This document shows positions 54,082-64,000 of a DNA stretch of 64,000 nt, piece after piece. Below the pieces are notes generated by a model that saw only the letters and a program-made list of their open reading frames with translations, did no database searches and had not been told where the DNA came from. The position numbers and the translations under genes were made by a program. The stretch comes from Puccinia triticina (Eukaryota; Basidiomycota; Pucciniomycetes; Pucciniales; Pucciniaceae), in the NCBI RefSeq assembly GCF_026914185.1, contig NC_070570.1, forward strand, positions 3,038,001-3,102,000, read 5' to 3'. The first letter of the stretch is position 1. Each line of letters opens with the position of its first letter.

Positions 54082-55549
54082 TTTTAACGTCGCAGATGAT
54101 AGCTTTAGCAGAATAATTTTCCAAAGATGTAAATGCTCTATTCTGAATGTATGTATGTGAATTGTTTGCGTAGATTTGACAAACTGATATCTCCAGGTGA
54201 TTGTGATGAGTGAAATGGAATTTGCTGATAGTCGACTTGATGTCGAGCCCTTGGTCTTGGGGCAAGGTCCTCCAGCGCCTGGAGCACCATGGTACCTGTT
54301 TGAAACAAGAGAACAGCCAAAAACAGTTCACTCTGCTCCCCTGAATTCTTCCATAGTTACTTGAATCCATGGTTTCCGATGACAAAGAGACCCCTGACAT
54401 AACTTTGTTGCAAAAAAAATATGTCTATTTGCCCTGGAAACCCATTACCCCAGTAAATTAAATTCCTTAGTTGAGATGATCAAGTGAGCCGTAAACATCA
54501 AGCTCCATCCTGGCTGACACCAGCTTTGAACTTGAAATAGAAACCAGTCCGTTGTGCTCATGGGTACCAAGGATAGAAGCTTTCATCAGCGTTTGAGCTT
54601 TTGTTGGACTCGAAGACAAAAAATATTGATGTTTTCCCCCTCAAGAATGAAATTGCTCCGGTGTCCTATGATTCCAGGTCTAGATGCAGGACTCGTCCAC
54701 AACACCGTCCCCAAAATGGGTGGCCGAGCCAAGAAAGAGCCACTTTCGGAGCTATACACGAACCAAGGCAGGCTGCAGGGCTCAGTGAGGACCGATGGAA
54801 GTGGATAACAGTCCTGAGTCGGATGCAGAGCGTGTCTGAGAATCTGACAAGGGTCCAGTTGAACCATCAGGACTTGGGCTTGCGAGCGTTGATCAGTAGT
54901 CTGAGTTGTGCGGTTTTCATCGTGAAGGACACGTATCTCGTTGTCCCTTAACCGCAGCAGACTTAACGCATTCGTCGCCGACTCGCCTCTACTCACGTCG
55001 GCTTCGTGATCACTGCCTTGGTCTACGTACCCCCCAAGTTGACTTCAACAGAACAATCAGTTTGTGCCTTGTACAACACCTTGATTCTTGCTGATGAACA
55101 TCCCCTATCTGCTTAAAATACCTGCATACTTTTGCTTGTTCTCTAATGTTTGTTGATTTATAACTCCTACTCAGTCTTCCTCACACAATGTGCACATACA
55201 TTCTTGCATCTGTATTGGCTTGAGACCGAGCTTAAAACATGGGCTGCTCCGCTCCGAGAATCGCGCGACCTGCTCATACCCCAACGCGCGAGCAAACCTC
55301 CTGGGAGGGACTCTGTCTGTCTTGAGAGCCATGTATTTAAGCCAATCCTTCCTCCTTCTGGCGGTGTTGATTAATGTGATTTCTTTTTCACGATCTCGGT
55401 TGCAAGGTGTCGACTCAAAACCACCCCGAGACAATCCTGTTATCTAGTTACTCTCCAGAAGCCGTCGGCCGCGGAGTCTGTTCAATCAAGTTGATGCACA
55501 ACTTGGGCATCAAGCTCAGTGTGGCTGGGCGAGTCTAAGTTTATGTAGA
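54082..55549. other. Upstream region of secreted gene 2 and intergenic
   Basis: 54082-54690 is homologous to the upstream region of gene 1. Further left-to-right to 55549 there is no gene that I can support. Confidence 0.4.
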
Positions 55550-56342
55550 CTCCAGAAATTCTCATGTTCCCTCTCTTCCTTGCCGATCTGTGATTGCTGC
55601 AAGTGGATCTCGATTTCGAATTTTGTACATAGCTGGAATCTCGGGCAAAATTCCGGTAGACTAGGTATCTATGTATTCAAAGGTGACGAGTGCAGCGGCA
55701 AGAATTCAATAGTTTTTGCTCTCTTTATTTTTTGCCTTTGTTGGCTATCCAGCCGTTGAGCGTTCCTTTTAAATCGCTAGTCCCGTTGATGTTGTCCTTT
55801 TGTCGTGTTTGTGGTATATGCATGTAATACATACAGAGTTTTAGCTGGAGTTTCAGACCTATTCAGACCCGCTCGGTGGATTGATGACTCAGCGGTGTTC
55901 AGCCATTTCTGACTTTTGGCTGACTCGGCTCTGCTCAGTTTTCCCTCCGCGCGCGAGTCTCGGCTGATTTAAACCCCCCGTGACGTTGCCCCTTGTCTCC
56001 CCCTCCCCCTCCCCCTCCTCCCACTTCCCCTCTCCCAGCACGGCCACCAGCACCCCGCGCCCACACACCCACCTCCTATCTTCCCAACAACACTCCCAGC
56101 CCCTCCAGAACCCCACACCCCTCATCTCCAAACTCGGATCAACACAACCGGCTATCAACACATTCATCCTCTCCCCTCTCCTGTCGCGATCTGACCTGCT
56201 TGGCTCTGTTTTCTGTATCATTATCCTTATCTGATCTCTATTTATCTACTCCCCGCTAAGTTCAACTCAATCTACTTGGATCGGGCCATCTGTCATCGGG
56301 AGAAACAGCTCAAGAGCCACCAAGACAACAATCGAAGAAGTC

Positions 56343-56822
56343 ATGTCGTCCTCTCGGCTCTCGTTGCGTCCCTCGCCCTCACGACCCAAATCTTCCGGCA
56401 GGAAAGCAGCTCTACTGCCTGCTCAAATCCCTCTCCCGCCGTCGCCTCCCGCCTCAGATGGAATCGAAGATCCCTTCGGTCCGCAATCACCCCAGCGGGG
56501 ATCCTCCCGTCGAGTCTCCCCACGAGCTAAAACATCCGCGTCTCGGCAACCTGTCCCCCAACCTCCACGTCGCCGCAGCACCCATCTGGCGCTCGAGGCG
56601 GTCGTCGAATCCAAGCAAGACATCGGCCGAACGCGCTCCAGGAAGCGTTGCGTGCTTGCAGACCAGCTCGACTCCAGCTCGCCTCCCACGAGTCCGACCA
56701 ACAGGAAATCCGCCCGGACTACTAAGCGAGTCAAGCTTTCCCAAGCATCTCCTGCTTGTCGATCGCCACCCTCTTCGCCCATTCGTGCCCCCAGAGATAC
56801 TCCTAATAACCCGTTCCTTGTA
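56343..56822 (+). CDS. Truncated N-terminus of an unknown basic, Ser/Pro-rich protein
   Basis: ATG at 56343 opens MSSSRLSLRPSPSRPKSSGR and about 160 codons rich in S, P and R, with (S/T)P sites, RKRCVLADQLD and a final RAPRDTPNNPFL, after which the duplication junction replaces the rest. The composition suggests an intrinsically disordered nuclear protein or regulator. I do not recognise it. The intact gene must lie elsewhere, as this is only a 5' part with its promoter. Confidence 0.5.
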
Positions 56823-57608
56823 CTCCAGAAATTCTCATGTTCCCTCTCTTCCTTGCCGATCTGTGATTGCTGCAAGTGGATCTCGATTTCGAATTTTGTA
56901 GCTGGAATCTCGGGCAAAATTCCGGTAGGCTAGGTATCTATGTATTCAAAGGTGACGAGTGCAGCGGCAAGAATTCAATAGTTTTTGCTCTCTTTATTTT
57001 TTGCCTTTGTTGGCTATCCAGCCGTTGAGCGTTCCTTTTAAATCGCTAGTCCCGTTGATGTTGTCCTTTTGTCGTGTTTGTGGTATATGCATGTAATACA
57101 TACAGAGTTTTAGCTGGAGTTTCAGACCTATTCAGACCCGCTCGGTGGATTGATGACTCAGCGGTGTTCAGCCATTTCTGACTTTTGGCTGACTCGGCTC
57201 TGCTCAGTTTTCCCTCCGCGCGCGAGTCTCGGCTGATTTAAACCCCCCGTGACGTTGCCCCTTGTCTCCCCCTCCCCCTCCCCCTCCTCCCACTTCCCCT
57301 CTCCCAGCACGGCTACCAGCACCCCGAGCCCACACACCCACCTATCTTCCCAACAACACTCCCAGCCCCTCCAGAACCCCACACCCCTCATCTCCAAACT
57401 CGGATCAACACAACCGGCTATCAACACATTCATCCTCTCCCCTCTCCTGTCGCGATCTGACCTGCTTGGCTCTGTTTTCTGTATCATTATCCTTATCTGA
57501 TCTCTATTTATCTACTCCCCGCTAAGTTCAACTCAATCTACTTGGATCGGGCCATCTGTCATTGGGAGAAACAGCTCAAGAGCCACCAAGACAACAATCG
57601 AAGAAGTC

Positions 57609-57687
57609 ATGTCGTCCTCTCGGCTCTCGTCGCGTCCCTCGCCCTCACGACCCAAATCTTCCGGCAGGAAAGCAGCTCTACTGCCTG
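57609..57687 (+). pseudogene. Second, shorter copy of the same gene start
   Basis: Repeats the first about 26 codons of the gene at 56343 and breaks off at the array (...GRKAALLPG). Confidence 0.8.
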
Positions 57688-60366
57688 GTGCCTCTGGCAC
57701 TGTGAATAGTGCCCCGGTACTATGAATAGTGCCTCTGGCACTATGAATAGTGCCCCGGTACTATGAATAGTGCCTCTGGCACTATGAATAGTGCCCCGGT
57801 ACTATGAATAGTGCCCCGGTACTATGAATAGTGCCCCGGTACTATGAATAGTGCCTCTGGCACTATGAATAGTGCCCCGGTACTATGAATAGTGCCTCTG
57901 GCACTATGAATAGTGCCCCAGTACTATGAATAGTGCCTCTGGCACTATGAATAGTGCCCCGGTACTATGAATAGTGCCTCTGGCACTATGAATAGTGCCC
58001 CGGTACTATGAATAGTGCCTCTGGCACTATGAATAGTGCCCCGGTACTATGAATAGTGCCTCTGGCACTATGAATAGTGCCCCGGTACTATGAATAGTGC
58101 CTCTGGCACTATGAATAGTGCCCCGGTACTATGAATAGTGCCTCTGGCACTATGAATAGTGCCCCGGTACTATGAATAGTGCCTCTGGCACTATGAATAG
58201 TGCCCCGGTACTATGAATAGTGCCTCTGGCACTATGAATAGTGCCCCGGTACTATGAATAGTGCCTCTGGCACTATGAATAGTGCCCCGGTACTATGAAT
58301 AGTGCCTCTGGCACTATGAATAGTGCCCCGGTACTATGAATAGTGCCTCTGGCACTATGAATAGTGCCCCGGTACTATGAATAGTGCCTCTGGCACTATG
58401 AATAGTGCCCCGGTACTATGAATAGTGCCTCTGGCACTATGAATAGTGCCCCGGTACTATGAATAGTGCCTCTGGCACTATGAATAGTGCCCCGGTACTA
58501 TGAATAGTGCCTCTGGCACTATGAATAGTGCCCCGGTACTATGAATAGTGCCTCTGGCACTATGAATAGTGCCCCGGTACTATGAATAGTGCCTCTGGCA
58601 CTATGAATAGTGCCCCGGTACTATGAATAGTGCCTCTGGCACTATGAATAGTGCCCCGGTACTATGAATAGTGCCTCTGGCACTATGAATAGTGCCCCGG
58701 TACTATGAATAGTGCCTCTGGCACTATGAATAGTGCCCCGGTACTATGAATAGTGCCTCTGGCACTATGAATAGTGCCCCGGTACTATGAATAGTGCCTC
58801 TGGCACTATGAATAGTGCCCCGGTACTATGAATAGTGCCTCTGGCACTATGAATAGTGCCCCGGTACTATGAATAGTGCCTCTGGCACTATGAATAGTGC
58901 CCCGGTACTATGAATAGTGCCTCTGGCACTATGAATAGTGCCCCGGTACTATGAATAGTGCCTCTGGCACTATGAATAGTGCCCCGGTACTATGAATAGT
59001 GCCTCTGGCACTATGAATAGTGCCCCGGTACTATGAATAGTGCCTCTGGCACTATGAATAGTGCCCCGGTACTATGAATAGTGCCTCTGGCACTATGAAT
59101 AGTGCCCCGGTACTATGAATAGTGCCTCTGGCACTATGAATAGTGCCCCGGTACTATGAATAGTGCCTCTGGCACTATGAATAGTGCCCCGGTACTATGA
59201 ATAGTGCCTCTGGCACTATGAATAGTGCCCCGGTACTATGAATAGTGCCTCTGGCACTATGAATAGTGCCCCGGTACTATGAATAGTGCCTCTGGCACTA
59301 TGAATAGTGCCCCGGTACTATGAATAGTGCCTCTGGCACTATGAATAGTGCCCCGGTACTATGAATAGTGCCTCTGGCACTATGAATAGTGCCCCGGTAC
59401 TATGAATAGTGCCTCTGGCACTATGAATAGTGCCCCGGTACTATGAATAGTGCCTCTGGCACTATGAATAGTGCCCCGGTACTATGAATAGTGCCTCTGG
59501 CACTATGAATAGTGCCCCGGTACTATGAATAGTGCCTCTGGCACTATGAATAGTGCCCCGGTACTATGAATAGTGCCTCTGGCACTATGAATAGTGCCCC
59601 GGTACTATGAATAGTGCCTCTGGCACTATGAATAGTGCCCCGGTACTATGAATAGTGCCTCTGGCACTATGAATAGTGCCCCGGTACTATGAATAGTGCC
59701 TCTGGCACTATGAATAGTGCCCCGGTACTATGAATAGTGCCTCTGGCACTATGAATAGTGCCCCGGTACTATGAATAGTGCCTCTGGCACTATGAATAGT
59801 GCCCCGGTACTATGAATAGTGCCTCTGGCACTATGAATAGTGCCCCGGTACTATGAATAGTGCCTCTGGCACTATGAATAGTGCCCCGGTACTATGAATA
59901 GTGCCTCTGGCACTATGAATAGTGCCCCGGTACTATGAATAGTGCCTCTGGCACTATGAATAGTGCCCCGGTACTATGAATAGTGCCTCTGGCACTATGA
60001 ATAGTGCCCCGGTACTATGAATAGTGCCTCTGGCACTATGAATAGTGCCCCGGTACTATGAATAGTGCCTCTGGCACTATGAATAGTGCCCCGGTACTAT
60101 GAATAGTGCCTCTGGCACTATGAATAGTGCCCCGGTACTATGAATAGTGCCTCTGGCACTATGAATAGTGCCCCGGTACTATGAATAGTGCCTCTGGCAC
60201 TATGAATAGTGCCCCGGTACTATGAATAGTGCCTCTGGCACTATGAATAGTGCCCCGGTACTATGAATAGTGCCTCTGGCACTATGAATAGTGCCCCGGT
60301 ACTATGAATAGTGCCTCTGGCACTATGAATAGTGCCCCGGTACTATGAATAGTGCCTCTGGCACTA
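57688..60366 (+). repeat. CACTATGAATAGTGCC array B
   Basis: About 65 copies of a 41-bp dimer: GGCACTATGAATAGTGCC, CC, GGTACTATGAATAGTGCC, TCT. It is extremely homogeneous; irregularities (a GTG for ATG change, extra GGTAC units near 57800, one CCAG) lie within the first about 250 bp. It differs from the 41-bp dimer of array A in the CC spacer (A has TC). Both half-units are perfect 8-bp inverted repeats around GA (7-bp plus a mismatch in the GGTAC half). Confidence 0.98.
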
Positions 60367-61197
60367 AAAAGCATGCCAGATCCACATATCAGCGGACGTG
60401 ACCGCTTTGAGAACAACCATAGGTACCTTTAAAATGCACACCAAAAAAGATGTCAAGATTGTACATGACAATGAGCAAAATCAGGAAGCAAAAACTTCTC
60501 ATTTCCTTGGAACTGTCCTTTCCATCTGGATGGGCAGTTCTTACACTCCTAGTGCATGCAACCTAATTATCCAAGCATCCCTGGAAAGCCTCTCTTCTTC
60601 CCAATTTTCAATAGTCTTTCCAAATCTTTGACTGATGTATTTAAGAGGTATTTGATTTCATGAATGGAAACCACTGCGTTGCAAAAACTATCCATGCTCT
60701 CCATAGAGGTGCTCTTTGATAGCTGTAAGTATTTTTTGTTACAGTCAGTGGCACATCCATAAGGAAGCATTCATAAAGCGCCAGTGATCTTCAGTAGAGG
60801 ATGTATTCCAAGCTTTCCTAGTGCATTGCGCTTTTGAACAAATCATTCATTGTATTCTTCCACATCCCCAGCAATCTTCAAAAAGAGGTTGCAGCTCATT
60901 TGAAAACGTTGGCAAAAAGGTAGGTTCCAAGTAGAGCCGATCTTCAGAAAAGTAGTGCTGTACAAGCCTTTGATAGGCACCCTGAAAATCACGTGTTCAA
61001 TTGGGTTGCTTTCCCGGCCTAGATCCACCATGAACTGACTCTTCCTCTTCTTCATCAAGCAGTAGGTTGATTTCCTGGATGACTGTGTGTTTTATTATAT
61101 TTGAGTTTGAAATCAAACACCGTCTTTGATTGAGCATTTGAATCAAATGTGGATCTTGGTGCTCCATGTTTGGTATACTAGAATGACGGCCAACCAA
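60367..61197 (-). pseudogene. PIF/Harbinger transposase, longer copy B
   Basis: As copy A (43235-43814), but it extends further: after KDLERLLKIGKKRGFPGMLG come degenerate NCPSRWKGQFQGNEKF-like and VVLKAVTSADMWIWHAF blocks, the DDE_Tnp_4 core region of Harbinger transposases, down to the array junction at 60366. Multiple frame changes and stops. The extra 250 bp (60367-60615) are absent from copy A, where the array starts earlier in the gene. Confidence 0.75.
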
Positions 61198-61380
61198 TTG
61201 CTATTTTGTCTTTGTCCCATCTTCCTGAAAGTGGACCAGCGTTTGAGTATTCTGATTGGTATGTTCAAGGTCAATCAAGAGTGTGATTGGCTGCAGCTAT
61301 TTGAGGCTAGTTGATCAAGAACTGGGTGGATATTTTGAGGATGGCAATGGATTACCGTAGGGGGATTTGGAGATGGGGTT

Positions 61381-62226
61381 TGTCAGCCTTAGAGTAAACA
61401 CAGCTGACCTAAAGTCTGCCTCTTTTCTACTTATTGCATATGAAATTACTTCATATCTTTTTCATATTAAGAGATATCATTGTTTTGACTTCATATTCTG
61501 TTTCCTCATGCAATTTTAACCCTAGTTACAACTTACCAATTCTTTGTAACTATACTCCTTCCCTGAGTTCTTGAGTTGTGGCGCCCATGCGCAGTTGTGA
61601 CGTGTCAGCGCTACCAGGCGCGCCAAACCACATGTACATATGTAATTACATAAGCAAACTGTGAAAATTTTTGAATTCAGGATCCCCCTTGCCTGAGGTG
61701 GATCTACAGACTTCAGCACACCAGAACCACACCCCAGATAACCCAGGATCACCACCAAAGAGATTACCAAGCTCCCAGTATACCTACCGTCACAGGTGCC
61801 TAGGATATTGACAGTAAGTAAACTCTTTCACTGAACCTTGCTTATCCAGAGTGAAGCTCTGTTGCTCTTGACTGTTTCTTCATTTCTTTCACTCTTTCAA
61901 TCATCAAAGATCAAAAGGTTGTCTCTGATTAAGAGCTATAAAATCAGAGCAGAGTAGTAACCCTACTTCTGAATCCCAACAATGTTTCCTTGTTGTGAGT
62001 GGAGGCTGTTGCACTCTTTTTGGCCTGGCACAGCTGGCATCCAACTTTTCCAGGTTGAGAATAGCCCAGATCTATTAATTAATGACTTAAAGTCTAGGTC
62101 TGATCTTCTCTTTCTCTCTCTTTCTCTTCCTCCCTCTCAGTTTGTATTTCTTTATCCCAAGAAATCCAAACTTTTCCCCCCTCTTTTCCTTGTTTCCTGC
62201 TGTCACATAAGAGACACAGGCTCACA
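61381..62226 (+). mobile_element. Solo LTR, duplicated copy
   Basis: Same LTR and TSD (GGGTT at 61376-61380 and 62227-62231) as 43998-44843. It was carried along by the segmental duplication and is not a new insertion. Confidence 0.93.
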
Positions 62227-63374
62227 GGGTTCACATGGAAATATGGATCCCGGATAGCAACTTGCTATGGAGAAAGAGAATCTGCGCGGGCCCTATATCA
62301 TTTTTTGGGTCCCTATTCAAGCCAAATAGGGACCAAAAATCTGGGCCTGCAATGGAGATGCCCTAGACAAATACCCAGACCCAGCTGCACAGAAAGGTAA
62401 GCCGCCTTCTGCAGTCCAGAAAGCTAAAATTTATTGCCATGATTACCAAAGCCAGACAAACAGCCACAACACCATTGGCTAGAACCAAGCCAAAGAAACA
62501 CACAGTTCACAGAACCCTGTGAGTAAGCAAGATTGGAAAAAGACAGACCTTCACCCAAGGCTGACTGAGATCCTGTTCCTTTACAGAACTGTTGCGGAAC
62601 GTTTGGACGCAAGACCCAAGAGGTCCTGCTCACTAGAATCTCAGAAGCCAAAGCAACCTGTAAGCACATGAGAAGTCCCATGGATAAAAAGACAAATGTT
62701 CCAAGTCAAGCTGAGAGATATGCTCAAACAGTGCTCAAGAAATACTAGACTCATATTGGTGAGATAAAACAAAGCTTCTACAATAACAGGTTTTATTTGC
62801 CTAAGCAATGAGAAAGAAGAAGAAAACAGACACCAGGGGGGGATGTGTGGCACTCTCTAGAGAGTGCCATACCATATTTTCTTTCTGTAACTCTTTCTGA
62901 TATCAACTGTTCAAACATGTTTGATTTTGGTTTCAAATAATTTGATGTTATGTTCAACTGAGGCTGAAATTTGATCAAACCAATGGTGGCCACACTGTTA
63001 ATTGAGTGGAGGGTACAACCACTTCATGGTTGGTGCACATTGGGATTCTACACAAACATTGTACTGGCCATCAATTAGAGACACCCTACACTTAATCAAT
63101 GGGCTGTATAGTAACCAAGTGGAGACACCCTCCACTTGATGACTTTTGGATGTCCATTGAGTGGAGGGTGTCACCATATAATGACCATATACATTACCAG
63201 CCATTGAGTGGAGAGAAATTTCTGTGACACACCTGAGCCGCATCCGGTGAATACTTCATCCTCACCACCCATTTTTCTCAAGCCACTGTGCTCTTCTCTT
63301 CTCAACACTCTTTCTGGACTTGCGGGATTCAATTCAAAATTCAAGAACCCTCCACTTTATTACAGATCACTTAC

Positions 63375-63938
63375 CCCAGCGTCTGTCTGATCACGAACAA
63401 GTACATGGCACATATCCAGGACACCTTTGCAGTCAACCGGGTTGGCTTTGTGAGTTTCATTCTTCAAAATCGAGGCAACCACGGAGTGGCCGATCGCGCG
63501 ACGCGACAGAAATGGCTGACAAGCAGCAACTCTTGGAATTTTGGCAAGGCAAGGAGAGTGAGTACGGTTAAATACAAGTTGATCGGGGCCAGCAAGAGCG
63601 CTAGAAGATTTTGAATCAAAGCCGGATGGTGAAGATCTGGACTATCCGCATGCTCTTGCACTTTCATCTTTGCAAAGCCCAATACTTGGTCAACATGTTC
63701 CAGTCAATCTGGATAGCAAATCAGAGCCAGGTTGGTTAGAGAGACAAGCAACGCGTTGATGTCTTGGATAGAAAGATCTGGTTGAGCCTAAGAAAAAGGA
63801 GCGGTAAGAAATAGAGAAATGGCACCAAGAATGTACAAAAGATCATTATGTTAAGAACTGACCTGAATCAGTTCAACAAATTGATGCCAAAATACTTCAA
63901 ACAAGCGCACATTTTCTGGTATTCCGCGAATTTCCAAA
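63375..63938 (-). pseudogene. VPS35: VPS35-like fragment, copy B
   Basis: Same two exon-like blocks as 45993-46558. Here block 1 is in frame (LEIRGIPENVR), but block 2 has lost one G near 63516, shifting the frame after LPKFQELLLV. The TGA that interrupts CYPD-LEHVDQ in copy A is present here too, so the fragment was already dead before the duplication, unless it is spliced around. Confidence 0.7.
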
Positions 63939-64000
63939 CTGGTTGGTTATGGTTGCTTTGTCCAGTTTCTGTACATATGAGCCCCATTTCTGTCTAGGAA

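Larger units (their letters stand above)
55550..57687 (+). repeat. Tandem segmental duplication, 1.27-kb unit
   Basis: 55550-56822 is repeated from 56823 on, with offset 1273 falling to 1266 because of two small deletions. The second copy is cut at 57687, where array B starts. The unit contains a CT-rich promoter-like segment (CCCCCTCCCCCTCCCC) and the first codons of a gene. Confidence 0.95.
60616..64000. repeat. Segmental duplication, copy B (cut by window end)
   Basis: Counterpart of 43235-46618 at an offset of about 17382-17383, direct orientation. Includes the solo LTR with its GGGTT TSD, showing that the LTR inserted before the duplication. Confidence 0.97.

Noticed and set aside
55889..56221. 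110-codon minus-strand frame, repeated at 57158-57487
   Set aside because: Antisense reading of the CT-rich promoter-like segment in the tandem duplication. Repeated only because the DNA is duplicated.

Overview
The window looks like a repeat-saturated chromosome segment of a filamentous basidiomycete, most likely a rust fungus (Pucciniales). That assignment is inference. It rests on the PIF/Harbinger transposase plus NAM-like accessory genes, a long Ty1/copia Gag-Pol, short introns of about 75-110 nt with GTAAGT/GTAAGA donors, and two small secreted cysteine-rich proteins of candidate-effector type. I see no bacterial operons, rRNA, convincing tRNA or CRISPR array.

Layout. 0-1.1 kb: 3' exons of an unrecognised host gene (minus). 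2.4-3.5 kb: decayed copia pol. 3.5-9 kb: foldback repeats plus one or two small host-like genes (7.2-8.1 kb). 9.4-10.6 kb: a CACTA-like non-autonomous transposon with a TCG target-site duplication (TSD). 12.2-15.3 and 18.1-18.4 kb: a 10/11-bp TGCCAGGCAT satellite, interrupted at 12.5-13.4 kb by a foldback element. 16.9-17.7 kb: a decayed low-complexity reading frame. 19.4-22.1 kb: hairpin-rich tandem repeats. 22.1-24.6 kb: Ty3/gypsy gag relic split by a second CACTA-like element. 25.4-27.2 kb: gypsy integrase tail and an LTR-like stretch. 27.2-32.3 kb: a structurally complete, young Ty1/copia element inserted in that LTR. 32.8-35.2 kb: a nested foldback transposon. 35.4-39.7 kb: a PIF/Harbinger relic disrupted by a MITE and a solo LTR. 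41.5-43.2 kb and 57.7-60.4 kb: two large arrays of a palindromic word (CACTATGAATAGTGCC). Each array abuts one copy of a 3.4-kb segmental duplication (43.2-46.6 and 60.6-64.0 kb) carrying Harbinger transposase, a solo LTR and a VPS35-like gene fragment. 48.6-54.1 kb: a pair of paralogous secreted six-cysteine genes flanking a Mutator-like TIR element. 55.5-57.7 kb: tandem duplication of a promoter plus the truncated start of an unknown gene.

Function. The only plausible intact genes are the copia Gag-Pol, the two secreted proteins and perhaps the small genes at the left edge and at 7.2-7.7 kb. Everything else is transposon sequence at different stages of decay. Nesting can be ordered from TSDs and interrupted reading frames. 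The recurring theme is that nearly every amplified short repeat is built from back-to-back short palindromes. Two of these families have a period close to 10.5 bp or its multiples and contain flipped units. The word of the largest arrays also occurs inside a TIR transposon in the same window.
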